Shown: one piece after another, positions 37,299 to 47,470 of the stretch
How the letters are laid out: every line of letters starts with the position of its first letter
Position numbering within the stretch: position 1 is the first letter of the stretch
Source of the DNA: Trichaptum fuscoviolaceum
Taxonomy: Eukaryota > Basidiomycota > Agaricomycetes > Hymenochaetales > Trichaptaceae
Length of the DNA: 64,000 bases
Direction: 5' to 3'
NCBI GenBank assembly: GCA_910574455.1
Contig: CAJSYZ010000002.1
Coordinates: 3,621,671-3,685,670, forward strand
Made by a program: the position numbers and the translations under genes
Notes under the pieces: model-generated
Databases searched by the model: none
What the model was told of the DNA's origin: nothing
The model's input: the letters and a program-made list of their open reading frames with translations, nothing else

Positions 37299-39166
37299 CA
37301 AGCGTAGGAGAGGGGGGATGGGACCTACGAGAACGGAAGAGCTGGTGTTATAAAGACTCGAGTCATGAGGCAGGGTAGTAGGGAGAAGGAGAGGAGGAAC
37401 ATAGCAGGCGGTTGAAATTTTAGTGCTGCTTTCGGACATATCGCGTCACAATTACTTCAGCAGATAAGATTAACTTGAAGCCCTCAGCAAATCGCCTTTC
37501 TTTCGCTCTTCAGCTCTTTTCGCTATCGCACCATCACCTATGCACCGCCCGGTTGTATTCCATTTCCGCACCTTGAACCAGCGTGAAGCTGCGCTCGTTT
37601 CGCCAATGTGCTCGGCAGAATCGCTCAATGGCTGCCAGTCAAACAACCATATGTCGTGCCAGCCTTCCTAGCATTCTTGGACTCCAGAACCGCAATACAT
37701 CGTATTCATAACCTCGAATAATGCACGGCCGAACCCACTGCCTTGAATACATGGCGTACTCGAGTATCTCCTTTTAGGCCGCCCACGTTCCTCGATTTCT
37801 GATGCAGGACGACCGACCATGACTCTTCCTGGCTTCCGAGCACTTGCAGGGGTTGATCTGCTGGCAGATGATGGCTGCCCTCTGGTAGCCGCGCAGCCAT
37901 GAAAAGTTCATTGCATTCTTGCGTTGTCGACGCTTCTGTGTTAGAATTGGATGTTTCTCTGCTTCAAACGTCCGACCTTGACTGAGTCACTAAGCCTATT
38001 GTCTTCCAGGCGTTTCCTTTAACGGGGACATATCGATGGATCAACACTTCCCTGTGTCTGGGTAGGTATTTAGACTACTGGGACAAAACGTTCCAATCAA
38101 GGCTAGTCATATTGGCTTGAGGGTCACTCATCATTACTCACAGGCGCTTATATTGGAACATAGCCTTTCGAGTCCAGAGTTGTCGGATCAGCCACTTCAG
38201 TCTTCCATCTCGGCGCGCAAGAGTGATTTTCGTCGTCTTCATCTAGCCTTGCAGTGGGAGACTGGGAAGAAAGCTTGCTACCAATGTGTAAGTACTTGTC
38301 CTTCCTTTCTCTTCCGTGTTTCAATACCTTCAACTCTTTTTGCACCACGCAACTCTACATTACGAATAGCCTCGCTGGAATAGGATGGTACCTCCTTGCG
38401 TCCATCCGACTGCTGGCATCAACCTCTTTGATGAATATGCACTTTCCTGAGAAAGTAATCGCCTGGATTTGACCGAAAGTTTTCAACAGCCTTCTCGTAT
38501 CCATTCTTAATCACCGGGTCTTGTCTATCTCAAACTATCAACATGCACTTTTGCGTGCACTAGTCGTTTCTGGACATTGCTGCGCAGGCGTCTGGAATTG
38601 TAAGCCGCCTTCGGGCGTTCACTACTTCACTAATAAACCATCGTGGAGCACAAGCTTTCGGAACCAATCCCTTTTAGACTCTGTACCTTACCTGAGATAT
38701 GTATTGCACAGTTATCCACGATCTATTGCCTCAATGTGAGCAACAAAATTCGCTTTGTTTTGGATCCGATACCCCACGTACGTATTAGATAGATTGGTGT
38801 ATTTCCCCGCACCCCACCGTAGATCAAACTATCCGATATTTTCCGCCCCGTATGCTCAGGCCGTTCCGAGCCAGAATATGTGAGCCCGGGAACAAGTATT
38901 GCAGCGCGCAAGCTGGAGAGCTGATAGTTACGATCGATAGGATGCCGCTCTAATGTCGCTCGAAGGATGCGAGCGGACTTACCCGACAGGCCGACGAGCA
39001 CAAGCGTGAAATCACGAGCCATTTGCTTGAAATAGCCAGCTCGTCCGTAAATGCGTCTCTGCTCCTACTCCGCCTCTCACAACAGCACCGGCAGCCCGCT
39101 GGCCCTTCTCTTACCCACAGACACCCAACGACTGCCTGTGGCTTAGCTAGCGGGTAGCATACGACA
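37299..39166. promoter_or_regulatory. 1.9 kb divergent spacer between arg2 and the carnitine carrier gene
   Basis: The two genes are transcribed away from each other. Beyond the arg2 promoter elements, I found no complete gene. Some short frames have intron-like borders (for example exon-like sequence ending at a GTAAGT at 38289, and a - strand frame starting at 39022 with LVLVGLSGK), but none can be extended to a convincing protein. TGAGTCA occurs at 37983-37989. Confidence 0.5.
37348..37365 (-). promoter_or_regulatory. arg2 TATA box with adjacent Gcn4/Cpc1-like half site
   Basis: Read on the - strand, ATGACTCG (37365-37358) is followed six bases later by TATAA (37352-37348), which is 50 bp before the arg2 start. 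Gcn4/Cpc1, the general amino-acid control activator, binds RTGACTCAY; this copy matches the RTGACTC core but not the last A. A perfect palindromic TGAGTCA also occurs far upstream at 37983-37989. Binding is inferred. Confidence 0.45.
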
Positions 39167-40434
39167 ATGGTGCGTAGCAAATCATGAACGGCGAAATTCT
39201 GGCATAGCTAACGAACGGCCTAGAGCTCAAACGATGTTGTTGAAGATGTCGCCGCCGACCAGAAACGCGCTGTTTCGTCCACTTCGTCTTCGATAAAAGC
39301 GTTCATCTCTGGCGGATTTGGAGGCGTGTGCGCCGTGCTCGTCGGGCACCCCTTCGATCTCACCAAAACCCGTTTACAAACGGCCGAGCCGGGCATGTAT
39401 AAAGGCGCGATGGATGTTGTGAAAAAGACGCTGGCAAAGGATGGAGTGCGGGGGTGATTACTCACTCCATCGGAAGTAAGAGAAAAATGCTGAATTCTGC
39501 ATGTAGGATGTACCGCGGTATGGTTCCACCTCTTCTTGGTGTGACGCCAATCTTTGCTGTGTCTTTCTGGGTATGTTAATCGCATGTTGGCATTCGGCGG
39601 TATGTTATTGCTAAGGACTCTCTGACAGGGATACGACCTTGGCCAAAAAATAATCTACGCTGCGACACCGAACCGACAAAGCCAGCAGTTCTCCACGGCC
39701 GAATACGCACTGGCTGGCTTCATCTCTGCGATTCCCCAGACATTCGTCGCTGCGCCTGTCGAACGGGCGAAGGTTTTGCTTCAAATTCAGGGCCAGGGCG
39801 GAAGCGAACAGAAGTATAAGGGCGTGTTTGACGTTGTGCGCAGCCTGTACCGGGAAGGTGGTATCCGGAGCATATTCCGAGGAACGGGCGCTACGTTGGC
39901 TCGTGATGGCCCGGGAAGTGCTGCGTATTTCGCGGCTTATGAAGTAACGAAGAAAGCTCTCACACCGGCCGGGTCTTCGCCTTCAGACTTGAACCTCGGT
40001 GCCATCATCTTCGCAGGTGGTATGTCTGGAGTTGCGATGTGGAGTATTGCTATCCCGCCTGATGTGAGGTTCAATGCAATCTTTGTGTGATGGCATACTT
40101 GAACTCCCTTTCACAGGTCCTGAAATCGCGGATACAAAGCGCACCGACTGGAACCTACTCTGGATTCCTAGATTGTGCAAGAAAAACAATTGCAGCTGAC
40201 GGTGTCGGCGCTTTGTGGAAGGGCTTTGGGCCTGCTATGCTTAGGGTAAGTGCGCAACAGATATGCGCTCAGTCCATGCGCTAACAATTCATCAATACAG
40301 GCCTTCCCCGCCAACGCTGCAACTTTTGTGAGTATCTTTCTTTCATTTACACTGATTAAAGAATATAAATCTGATGAAATGAACAACAGTTGGGCGTCGA
40401 AGCATCTCGGAAATTATTGGACGGGTTCTTCTGA
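39167..40434 (+). CDS. acuH: Mitochondrial carnitine/acylcarnitine carrier (SLC25 family)
   Basis: Seven exons give 310 residues: 39167-39169, 39224-39453, 39507-39570, 39629-40063, 40117-40245, 40301-40327 and 40390-40434. Three mitochondrial-carrier repeats are present, each with its PX(D/E)XX(K/R) motif: HPFDLTK, APVERAK and IPPDVLK. The substrate-type signatures GVTPIFAVSFWGYDLG, RDGPGSAAYFAAYE, APTGTYSGFLDCARKTI and RAFPANAATFLGVEASRK match the CRC1/AcuH carnitine carriers rather than ornithine carriers. It swaps acylcarnitine for carnitine across the inner membrane, feeding acetyl and fatty-acyl units to mitochondria. Exon 1 appears to be just the ATG: codon 2 (AGC, SSNDVVEDV) begins right after a CCTAG acceptor, and the only upstream ATG before a GTGCGT donor is at 39167. 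Confidence 0.92.
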
Positions 40435-40673
40435 TTTTCCTCGATAGACCATGGCTAGAACTTCTACTGGCTTTTTTGCTGAGTGCTTGCTTTGTACCTT
40501 GCAAATCTCTTAATAATGTCCATACGGGTTAATCACGATATTGAATAAAGTATTCGATAAATATCACAACAACGTATCTGGAGTCAATTCGAATAAGCAA
40601 ATAAATAAAACATTCTGAGAATGCGGGTGGAATACTCAGGTTACAGATTTAACGCGACTTAGTCACACACAAT

Positions 40674-42113
40674 TTACCATTCCAAGACGATCACCGTGAT
40701 ATCATCGAGGTGAGGAAAATCAAAGTCAATGGTCAAGAATGCAGACTGCGACTCAAGGTCATTGCCCAGCGCATTTTTAACAATGTGCAAGGCCCTGTTG
40801 CCTTCAAGACCCTCAAGTTCATCGCCTTCGTCCTTCTGCAATGCTATCTGGGCAATTCTTTGGGTCGCCTCTTCCTCCTTCACCTCCCTTTCGCCATAGA
40901 GGTCAGTCAGTCCGTCCGAATACAAAATAAGCCTCTGATCTCCCGCCTCGAGTCTATGATGCACGACATCAGGTGTGGATGACAGATAGGGCGGTGTTAT
41001 ATTCCTCAAGATGAACTCCTCGACCTTCGTACGCACGCGGAAACCCGGCGTTCGCTTCAGTAATATCTTCGTCGTGACGATAGCGGGAAGCTTGAACGCG
41101 TGGTCCCCAAGGGCTGTGAGATTCAATCGTCAGCAGACGTGCAGAAGCTGATTAAGATAGCACGTTTATCGAACCTCGAGTCACCGCTATTGCTCCCAGC
41201 ACGCGGTTCTTGAGGATCGCACCCTCTTCACCAGGATGCTCAAGTTTGATGCGCTGCTGCTCTGCCTCCGAACGTCCGTTGTGCGATGAGGTAAGAATCT
41301 GCGCCTCAATCCCCTTGTTGCCCGACTTTGCAAGGACTAGCAAACAAGATACATTTCAGCCCAAGTGATAAACCATTCCCAGTCCAAAACTCACGCGCTT
41401 GGCAGTCACCCAGGTTAGCAACCCAGAGGTTCTGTTTACCCGGATCAATTAAGGTGATGAGCGCAGTGCTTCCGCGCATACAGCGCAGGACGACCTGAGC
41501 GTTCTTCTCGTCATTGGCTATCTTCTCGGCATCCTCATCACTGAGGTCCTCCAAATTCGAAGGCAGGATAGCCAACAAGTCATCACTGAGACTTTTATCG
41601 AATAACTCGATGCTTGACTTCAGCGCGTCGGCTATATCCTCGGGAGTATAGCTGCCGGACGACAAAGCAGCCTGAAGGTTCTCGCGAATCTTCTGCGGCA
41701 ACATATCAGCTGCATACGTAGCAGTCTCTTCCCCTGCATGACCTACAAATAAACGATGTTAGGGTATGTATCAGTATGAGCCATTCAGTTTGATACTAAC
41801 CATCGAAGACAGCGGCAAACGTCCATGTACCAGATGGAAGCTCCCAGAACTGAACAGTGTATCGATCCTCGTTACCCTTTTCCCCGGGCTTCGAGAAAGG
41901 CTGAAGGGTTGTTGTCTGTACCTTCAGCTCGACTTTGTGAACTGGATGCTGAAGAACCTCTGACTGAGCGATGCGAGCCAGCTCTGTGTTAAAGCCTCTG
42001 TGACTCGCATACGAACGATATTGACGCGGCCATGTTATGAAGGCGGCGGCTGGATCAGTGAAGGGGGGGCCTATGTCAGCCGCAGTGACTTCCTTGATAG
42101 TGCAGTCTGACAT
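40674..42113 (-). CDS. PP2C-family serine/threonine phosphatase
   Basis: Four exons give 420 residues: 42113-41801, 41742-41395, 41336-41175 and 41113-40674. PP2C motifs appear in order: GNEDRYTVQFW, AAVFDGHAGEETATYAA (metal-binding Asp-Gly-His), RGSTALITLIDPGKQNLWVANLGDCQA, VLGAIAVTRALGDHAFKLP, LILYSDGLTDLYG and the closing DDITVIVLEW. These supply the Asp residues that bind Mn/Mg. The layout, with an inserted segment between the second and third motifs, resembles pyruvate-dehydrogenase-phosphatase-type PP2Cs, but no clear mitochondrial targeting peptide is seen at the N-terminus, so the substrate is open. Its 3' end is convergent with the carrier gene (239 bp). Confidence 0.9.
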
Positions 42114-42980
42114 GTACTGTCAAGTCGAGCAAGAGTTACGCAGATTAATAGACCACGAGCTATGATGAGCTTATTATCTGTAAGTTCGGTACATTTTAAA
42201 TCTGTCAGGTTGGCTGTGCGTAGGGTAGCGGGCATTACGGGGGCGAAGGGTCTTTATGCGTGCCATGAGGATCTTGGAGCCAAATGTGTTGTTCAGACGT
42301 AGTAATTCACTGCATGGGCGAAGGGTTGACCTTGTAAAGATAATGCCATCAATCAAGTGTTTGATAAGCAAAACGAAGCATGGATATTTGGTATAGCAAT
42401 GATAGGCGATGTCCAATCATCACATAGTGAACAAAATCATACAAACAGCAAAAAGGCTTTACAAATGAGGGAGAATGTCAATGGTAAGAACAGAAAAGAT
42501 ACTATGCTTACATTGGTTCAGCAAGTCCAAAATAGTGTGACTAATCACAAGGGTGCACAGCTTGAGATCGGCGGCCGCACGCCATTCGTCAGAGAATGTG
42601 ACTTCCTAGAGTAGTTCTCCCGTAGACTTCATATGCCGATCGCATTGGCATTTTTCCCCCTGATAAATGGTAGAAGGTAACCGAAGAGGAATTGGAGAAG
42701 TAGAGGAGTTGCTTAAGCTTCTATGCACTTGAGTCTATATATCTTACAAAGTCAATGTCAGCAGATATTATGGAAATGCACATGCGTCCGAACATCTCAT
42801 CTCAGCCACGACGAGACGCAATACATATGTACCGATGTCGGAACAGAGATTCGCAGTTGCTCTTGATTTGATATTAAATAAACCGAGTGAGGTGAGAGTC
42901 GTCATATCTTAGCTCAAGACTTCCCATATTGCCTCGTCGGATCATTCTATAGTATCGCCTACCTTCTACACACTTCATAG
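42114..42980. promoter_or_regulatory. Divergent spacer between the PP2C gene and the first AIF-like gene
   Basis: These 867 bp contain only short frames. Position implies two promoters. No convincing TATA box is placed within 100 bp of either start. Confidence 0.45.
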
Positions 42981-44278
42981 ATGGTGAAGGAGAATATCGT
43001 CATTGTTGGCTCTGGGGGTGCTGGTGTCTTGCTCGCCTCACAACTCTCTTCGAGGGTTGACAGCTCCAACCACAATATCGTCCTCATATCACCAGGAGGC
43101 CGCCATTTTGTCATGCCCTCACTTATCCGGATGGTTGTTACAGATGACGGCCACCTGGAAGAAAGAGCAGCGCTCCCCCTATCTGAAATGTTCACCGGAA
43201 GAGTCGAAGTGAAGATAGGCAAAGTTGTCGGAATCGAGGATGACGGAGAACTGGGTACTGGTGGTTCTGTCACTTTGGAAAGCGGCGAGCAAGTGTCATA
43301 TAAAGTTTTGGTTCTCGCGACTGGAAGCTCCTTCGAGGGCCCATTGGCATTCCCAGACGCGTACGCAGATGTGCTGGACTACGTGAAGCAATGGCGGTCC
43401 AAATTTGCGAAGGCAAATCACGTGGCGATTGTAGGCGCAGGTTCGGTCGGACTCGGTGAGTTCAGAAATATTGAAGTTGTCTTAAGCAAACAATGTAGAT
43501 TGATGCTTCTATGCAGAGTTTGCCGGAGAGATCAAAGACTACTATCCTGTAAGCGGTTTGATAGCTCGAACGTGTTATTTTGCATTGATGTTTTTTGCAG
43601 AACACCAAGGTCACAGTCATCCATGCCGGTGTCCTGCCGCTAAGTAGCGCGTATCCCCATAAACTGCGCAAGAAAGTCCTCAAACGCTGGGAGGCTCGCG
43701 GAGTGCAGTTCATTCTTGATGACAAAGTCGATGATACCAAGGCTGCTACCGCAGTGGGTGTTCAAACCTCGAAAGGAAAGCAGGTGGATGCTGACCTCGT
43801 AGTAAGTAACATACGTCAGTCAGGGGTGGTAAATGACGAAGTCTTCATGTTTCCTTCGAAATAGATTCTGGCCCGAGGTCCCCGCCCCAACACACAATAT
43901 TTGAATTCTCTGGGAGGGGATGTACTGGATAAAGAAGACCGGGTAAAGGTGCTACAGACACTGCAAGTTGAGGGGCATCCGGACATCTTCGCTGCCGGTG
44001 ACATCTTGTCGTTCAAGGAGCAGAAGCAACTCGCGAAGGTCGCAGGCCACGTGGCGACGATTGTACCAAATATACTAGCGCTTTTGAAAGGAAATGACCC
44101 CGTGGACCTGTACAAGGGTACATTCGAGCTTATTGGGATTACGAACGGCAAGAGAGGTGGTATCCTATATGTGGGCTTGCTGTGGGGTATAATATTGGGT
44201 GACATGGTTGTCCGTGCGCTGAAGTCAAACGATCTATTCGTTAGCACGACGCGCAAGGCCTATGGCTTTAATGTCTAG
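42981..44278 (+). CDS. AIF/FSP1-like FAD-dependent NAD(P)H oxidoreductase, copy 1
   Basis: Four exons give 373 residues: 42981-43455, 43517-43548, 43601-43801 and 43865-44278. The N-terminus has an FAD-binding dinucleotide fold (IVIVGSGGAGVLLASQLS), then VLVLATGSS. A second NAD(P)H-binding fold (VAIVGAGSVGLEFAGEIKDYYP) spans an intron, and the C-terminal FAD motif is GHPDIFAAGDIL. This is the architecture of AIFM2/FSP1 and yeast Aif1/Ndi-type single-chain oxidoreductases. Human FSP1 reduces coenzyme Q at membranes; here neither a myristoylation Gly2 nor a clear mitochondrial signal is present, so location is open. The neighbour 429 bp downstream is a paralogue with the same exon layout. Confidence 0.92.
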
Positions 44279-44706
44279 GCCTCAAGTCAGCACTTTCACT
44301 GTACATCATGGCTGAACCCTTCCATTCGGGACAAGTGATACATACGAAATGATAGAACCTTATCTCAGATTCTCATTTAATGCTGTTGAACTTGGCAAGA
44401 GTGGGAAGAATCCATAAGCTCCGAGTCGGACTCGATTGAAACAAGGAGGAGTGCGGTCGACAAACGGCCTTTATATTTATGGTTCCTTAGCCTGCCCCTG
44501 AAAAGGAAAGGATTAGCAATACATTGAATAAGCGAGTTCATGTCACCGACATCGTGATTCGTGGCTGGTGCAGCCTCACCAGCATTCAACTTGAAGCACG
44601 ACTAAACCTGACCGGGTATAAATTAGAATGATGGCAATTAATTTTCCTAGTCCACATACCTTCCTATACACCCCTCAACTCATTCCCCTTGAGCACTGCC
44701 TCACCG
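44279..44706. promoter_or_regulatory. Spacer and promoter of the second AIF-like gene
   Basis: TATAAAT at 44617-44623 lies 84 bp before the ATG of copy 2, a normal TATA distance. The left part is the likely 3' UTR of copy 1. No other gene is seen. Confidence 0.55.
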
Positions 44707-46048
44707 ATGTCGAAGGAGAACGTTGTCATTCTTGGAGGTGGTGGTGCTGGGGCAGCCATCGCCCGCGAACTATCTGCCAAGTTACCGAAAGTCAGTTCAA
44801 CGTATAACCTCATCCTCGTCACCTCTCGCGACCATTATGTCCACATGCCTGCCATGCTGCGGATGGCTGCTTCATCGGAGGATAAACTGGAGGATACCGC
44901 AGTGATTCCTTACGATCATCTCTTTGTCAATGGTTTCGGAACGCTGAAAATTGGGACTGCGACGCGCATTGAATCATCCAGTGCTGGTGGAAAGGTTGTT
45001 CTTCAGAGTGGCGAGGAGATAAAATACAGGTACCTCGTCGTGGCCACTGGTAGCATTTGGGAAGGGCCGCTTGCGAACATTGCCGAAAGTACAGAAGAAT
45101 TCCTCACTTCTATCAGAGACTGGCGTGCGAAATTCCAAAAGGCTCAAAGTATCGTTATCATTGGCGCCGGAGCTGTAGGCCTTGGTACGTTCACAAAATT
45201 CTAATAAAAACCCACTTGCAACTTTCATTGTTATTTAGAGCTCGCAGGCGAACTTCGTGACTTTTTCCCGGTACGATGTCGGTTCCATTCATGCCGGTAG
45301 AAATACACTAATGTCCTTTGCAGAGCAAGAAAATTAGCATAGTCCAGGCTGAGGCTCTTCCGCTGAATGACGTTTATCCTGATAGCTTCAGAAAGGATGT
45401 CGAAAAGCGTTGGCGCTCTAGAGACATTGATTTCATCTTCAATGATCGCATAGATCAACTCCCTCCGGACATGACAGGGACCGCTACGACAGTGAAAGGC
45501 AAGACAATTACTGCAGACCTCTTTGTGAGCCTTCAGTTGAGTGTGACTCCCATCGCTGAGGCTGAATGCATCGTGACATAGGTTCCTACAAGAGGCGGAC
45601 GTCCGAACACTGCGATCTTGAGCGCTCTGGGCGAGAATACACTAGATGAACATGGCTATGTACGGATTACTCCTACCCTGCAGCTAGCGCAACACTCCGA
45701 TATATTTGCGGCCGGGGACATCTTGTCATTCAAAGAACAGAAGACTCTCGCCAAGATTCCCGGGCATGTGGCTGTTGTTGTGGCGAATATTCTAAATCTG
45801 ATCTCTGGGTCCGAACCGAAGAAGACGTACGGTGGTACATTTGAGGCGATCTTCATTACGAACGGAAAGGTAAGAAACCACGTATGCTTACTTCACCGCA
45901 ACTCAACCAAGTTAATTTATAGACTAAGGGCGCTGGATTCCTTGCTAAGTTGTGGGGTCTGACGTTCGGCGACACAGTAGTCCCAATGGCTAAAGGAAAG
46001 GCACTGTTCGTTCCCCAAGCGCGGAAAGCATTGGGGTTAACTGCTTAG
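44707..46048 (+). CDS. AIF/FSP1-like FAD-dependent NAD(P)H oxidoreductase, copy 2
   Basis: Five exons give 374 residues: 44707-45184, 45239-45270, 45324-45524, 45582-45869 and 45923-46048. It has the same folds as copy 1: NVVILGGGGAGAAIARELS, YLVVATGS, IVIIGAGAVGLELAGELRDFFP and HSDIFAAGDILSFKEQKTLAK. Exons 2 (32 nt) and 3 (201 nt) have the same lengths and phases as in copy 1, and exon 1 differs by one codon. Copy 2 has one extra intron near the C-terminus. This shows a tandem duplication followed by clear divergence of the protein. As in copy 1, electron donor and acceptor cannot be read from sequence. Confidence 0.92.
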
Positions 46049-46340
46049 ATATCGCTGTTTTGTGTTCTTCTGTACTCTCAGCCTTCCTTTTCGACCATTA
46101 TACCATACGTGTTTGATTAGTTGATTTGCTTGCCAACCTGTCAGCCCAAACGGCCTCCATCGATCAACTTATCTTTACCCTGTTTCAGGTGTTAGGGCTG
46201 ACCGACTGCCCGCCGCTCTATCCAGCCAGCAATCATTCACTCGACGAGTTAAAAGGCGAGCCTCTCGTTGGTTTTGATCTTCTCAGCACAGTGTCATCTT
46301 GGTCTACGATTTCTCGGCTCCACTGGCAGTGGATATCTAA

Positions 46341-47302
46341 ATGCTTCCTCCTAAACGGTCAACTAGGTCTTCACTGGGGTCTCTGTCTTCTGCTATGAAA
46401 CATACTGCAGAGAATAGAGACGATTACACACGTACCGACAAATCTTCCGTGATTGATGCACCGAACGACTGCGTCTCCGCAAAGGAAGGTTTTAATTCTG
46501 GGGACCCTCATACTGAAGTAGATGTGGGCGACATTAGCAATTTCCGAATGCAAATGTCTCCGGTCGAGAACATTCCTAGAAAGCTCAGAAGAAAATTGAC
46601 TGTCGAACAACAGAGCCTGCTCGAAAGGGCTGCCTCGCTCGATAAATACCCGGACTTGTTAAAACGGCGGGAGCTTGCAACACAGCTGGGTCTGTAAGTA
46701 CTATAAATCAATGATGCTCGTGATTCGGCCTGTTAATATTCAACCTCGTAAAATCCAACCTCGTCAGAAACTTGAAGGTAGTCTCAGTATGGTTTCAGAA
46801 CAAACGGCGACCGTCGACAAAGCTTTCGCCAACCGATATGTCGACCGGCAAACGACCGCAATTCAAACGCTTCAAGAATGTAGACAATAACTTGAAAGCG
46901 CTTAGCAGATCACCAGTATCTGCAACTTCAAGAGAACTTGCATCGCCCCTTTGGTCACTTCTCCCATCTTCACCAGATAGTAGTAAACTCAGCTCCGACC
47001 AGATCGACCTATCGACAAGTGAAACGCTTTCAAAGAGCAAGACAGTACCTCTGATATCGCTCGAATGGGCTTGTGACAAGGACAGAGCAAATTATGCCAG
47101 CAATCGCATACACTCTGATATAAAAACCTTGCCTCAACGGAAGACCCTTCGACGAAGTCGTCTTAAAATTCGTGATTCAACACCGCTGCCTTTCGTCCTC
47201 CGTCCTTCAATGTCATCCAATCTATACAGTCCAGATGAACTTGAAGTTGCCATTACTTTGGTGCAGATGAAACAACAATGCCTTTCAGCTATAATAATAT
47301 AA
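46341..47302 (+). CDS. Homeodomain transcription factor
   Basis: Two exons, 46341-46693 and 46768-47302, give 295 residues. The homeodomain spans about residues 78-134: RKLRRKLTVEQQSLLERA (arm and helix 1), YPDLLKRRELATQLGL (helix 2), then NLKVVSVWFQNKRRPSTK (helix 3 with the WFQNKRR recognition motif). The single intron falls between helices 2 and 3. The WFQNKRR motif is typical of non-mating-type fungal homeodomain proteins such as Hom1/Hom2 regulators; mating-type HD1/HD2 proteins are usually longer and differ in this motif, so this is probably not a mating locus. The C-terminal half is Ser-rich with a basic patch (RKTLRRSRLKIR). It lies 292 bp after AIF-like copy 2 on the same strand. DNA target unknown. 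Confidence 0.88.
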
Positions 47303-47470
47303 TATGGGAAAGTACTTGTATAGTCTTTTTGTGTAGCGAGTCTTCTACAATGGAGTGCGTAAATGTGTCATGTGTGAAAAGCAGAGCCGACAGACAGTGA
47401 TGAGATCACGCAGAATAACAAAGGTGTCAGAAGCCCAGCTATAATAGAGGAAAACAGAAAACATTTCAGC

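Noticed and set aside
37299..37439. Longer start for ARG2 (in-frame Met at 37439)
   Set aside because: It would place the TATAA and the Gcn4-like site inside the coding region and hide the mitochondrial targeting sequence that begins at 37298.
39167..40434. Ornithine carrier (ARG11/ORT1) as the identity of the gene divergent from ARG2
   Set aside because: The neighbourhood with arginine synthesis is tempting, but the repeat motifs and the FWGYDLG, RDGPGSAAYF and FPANAATFLG segments match carnitine/acylcarnitine carriers.
46341..47302. Mating-type homeodomain gene
   Set aside because: The protein is short, a single gene rather than a divergent HD1/HD2 pair, with a WFQNKRR motif; no MIP or beta-fg flanking genes are present.
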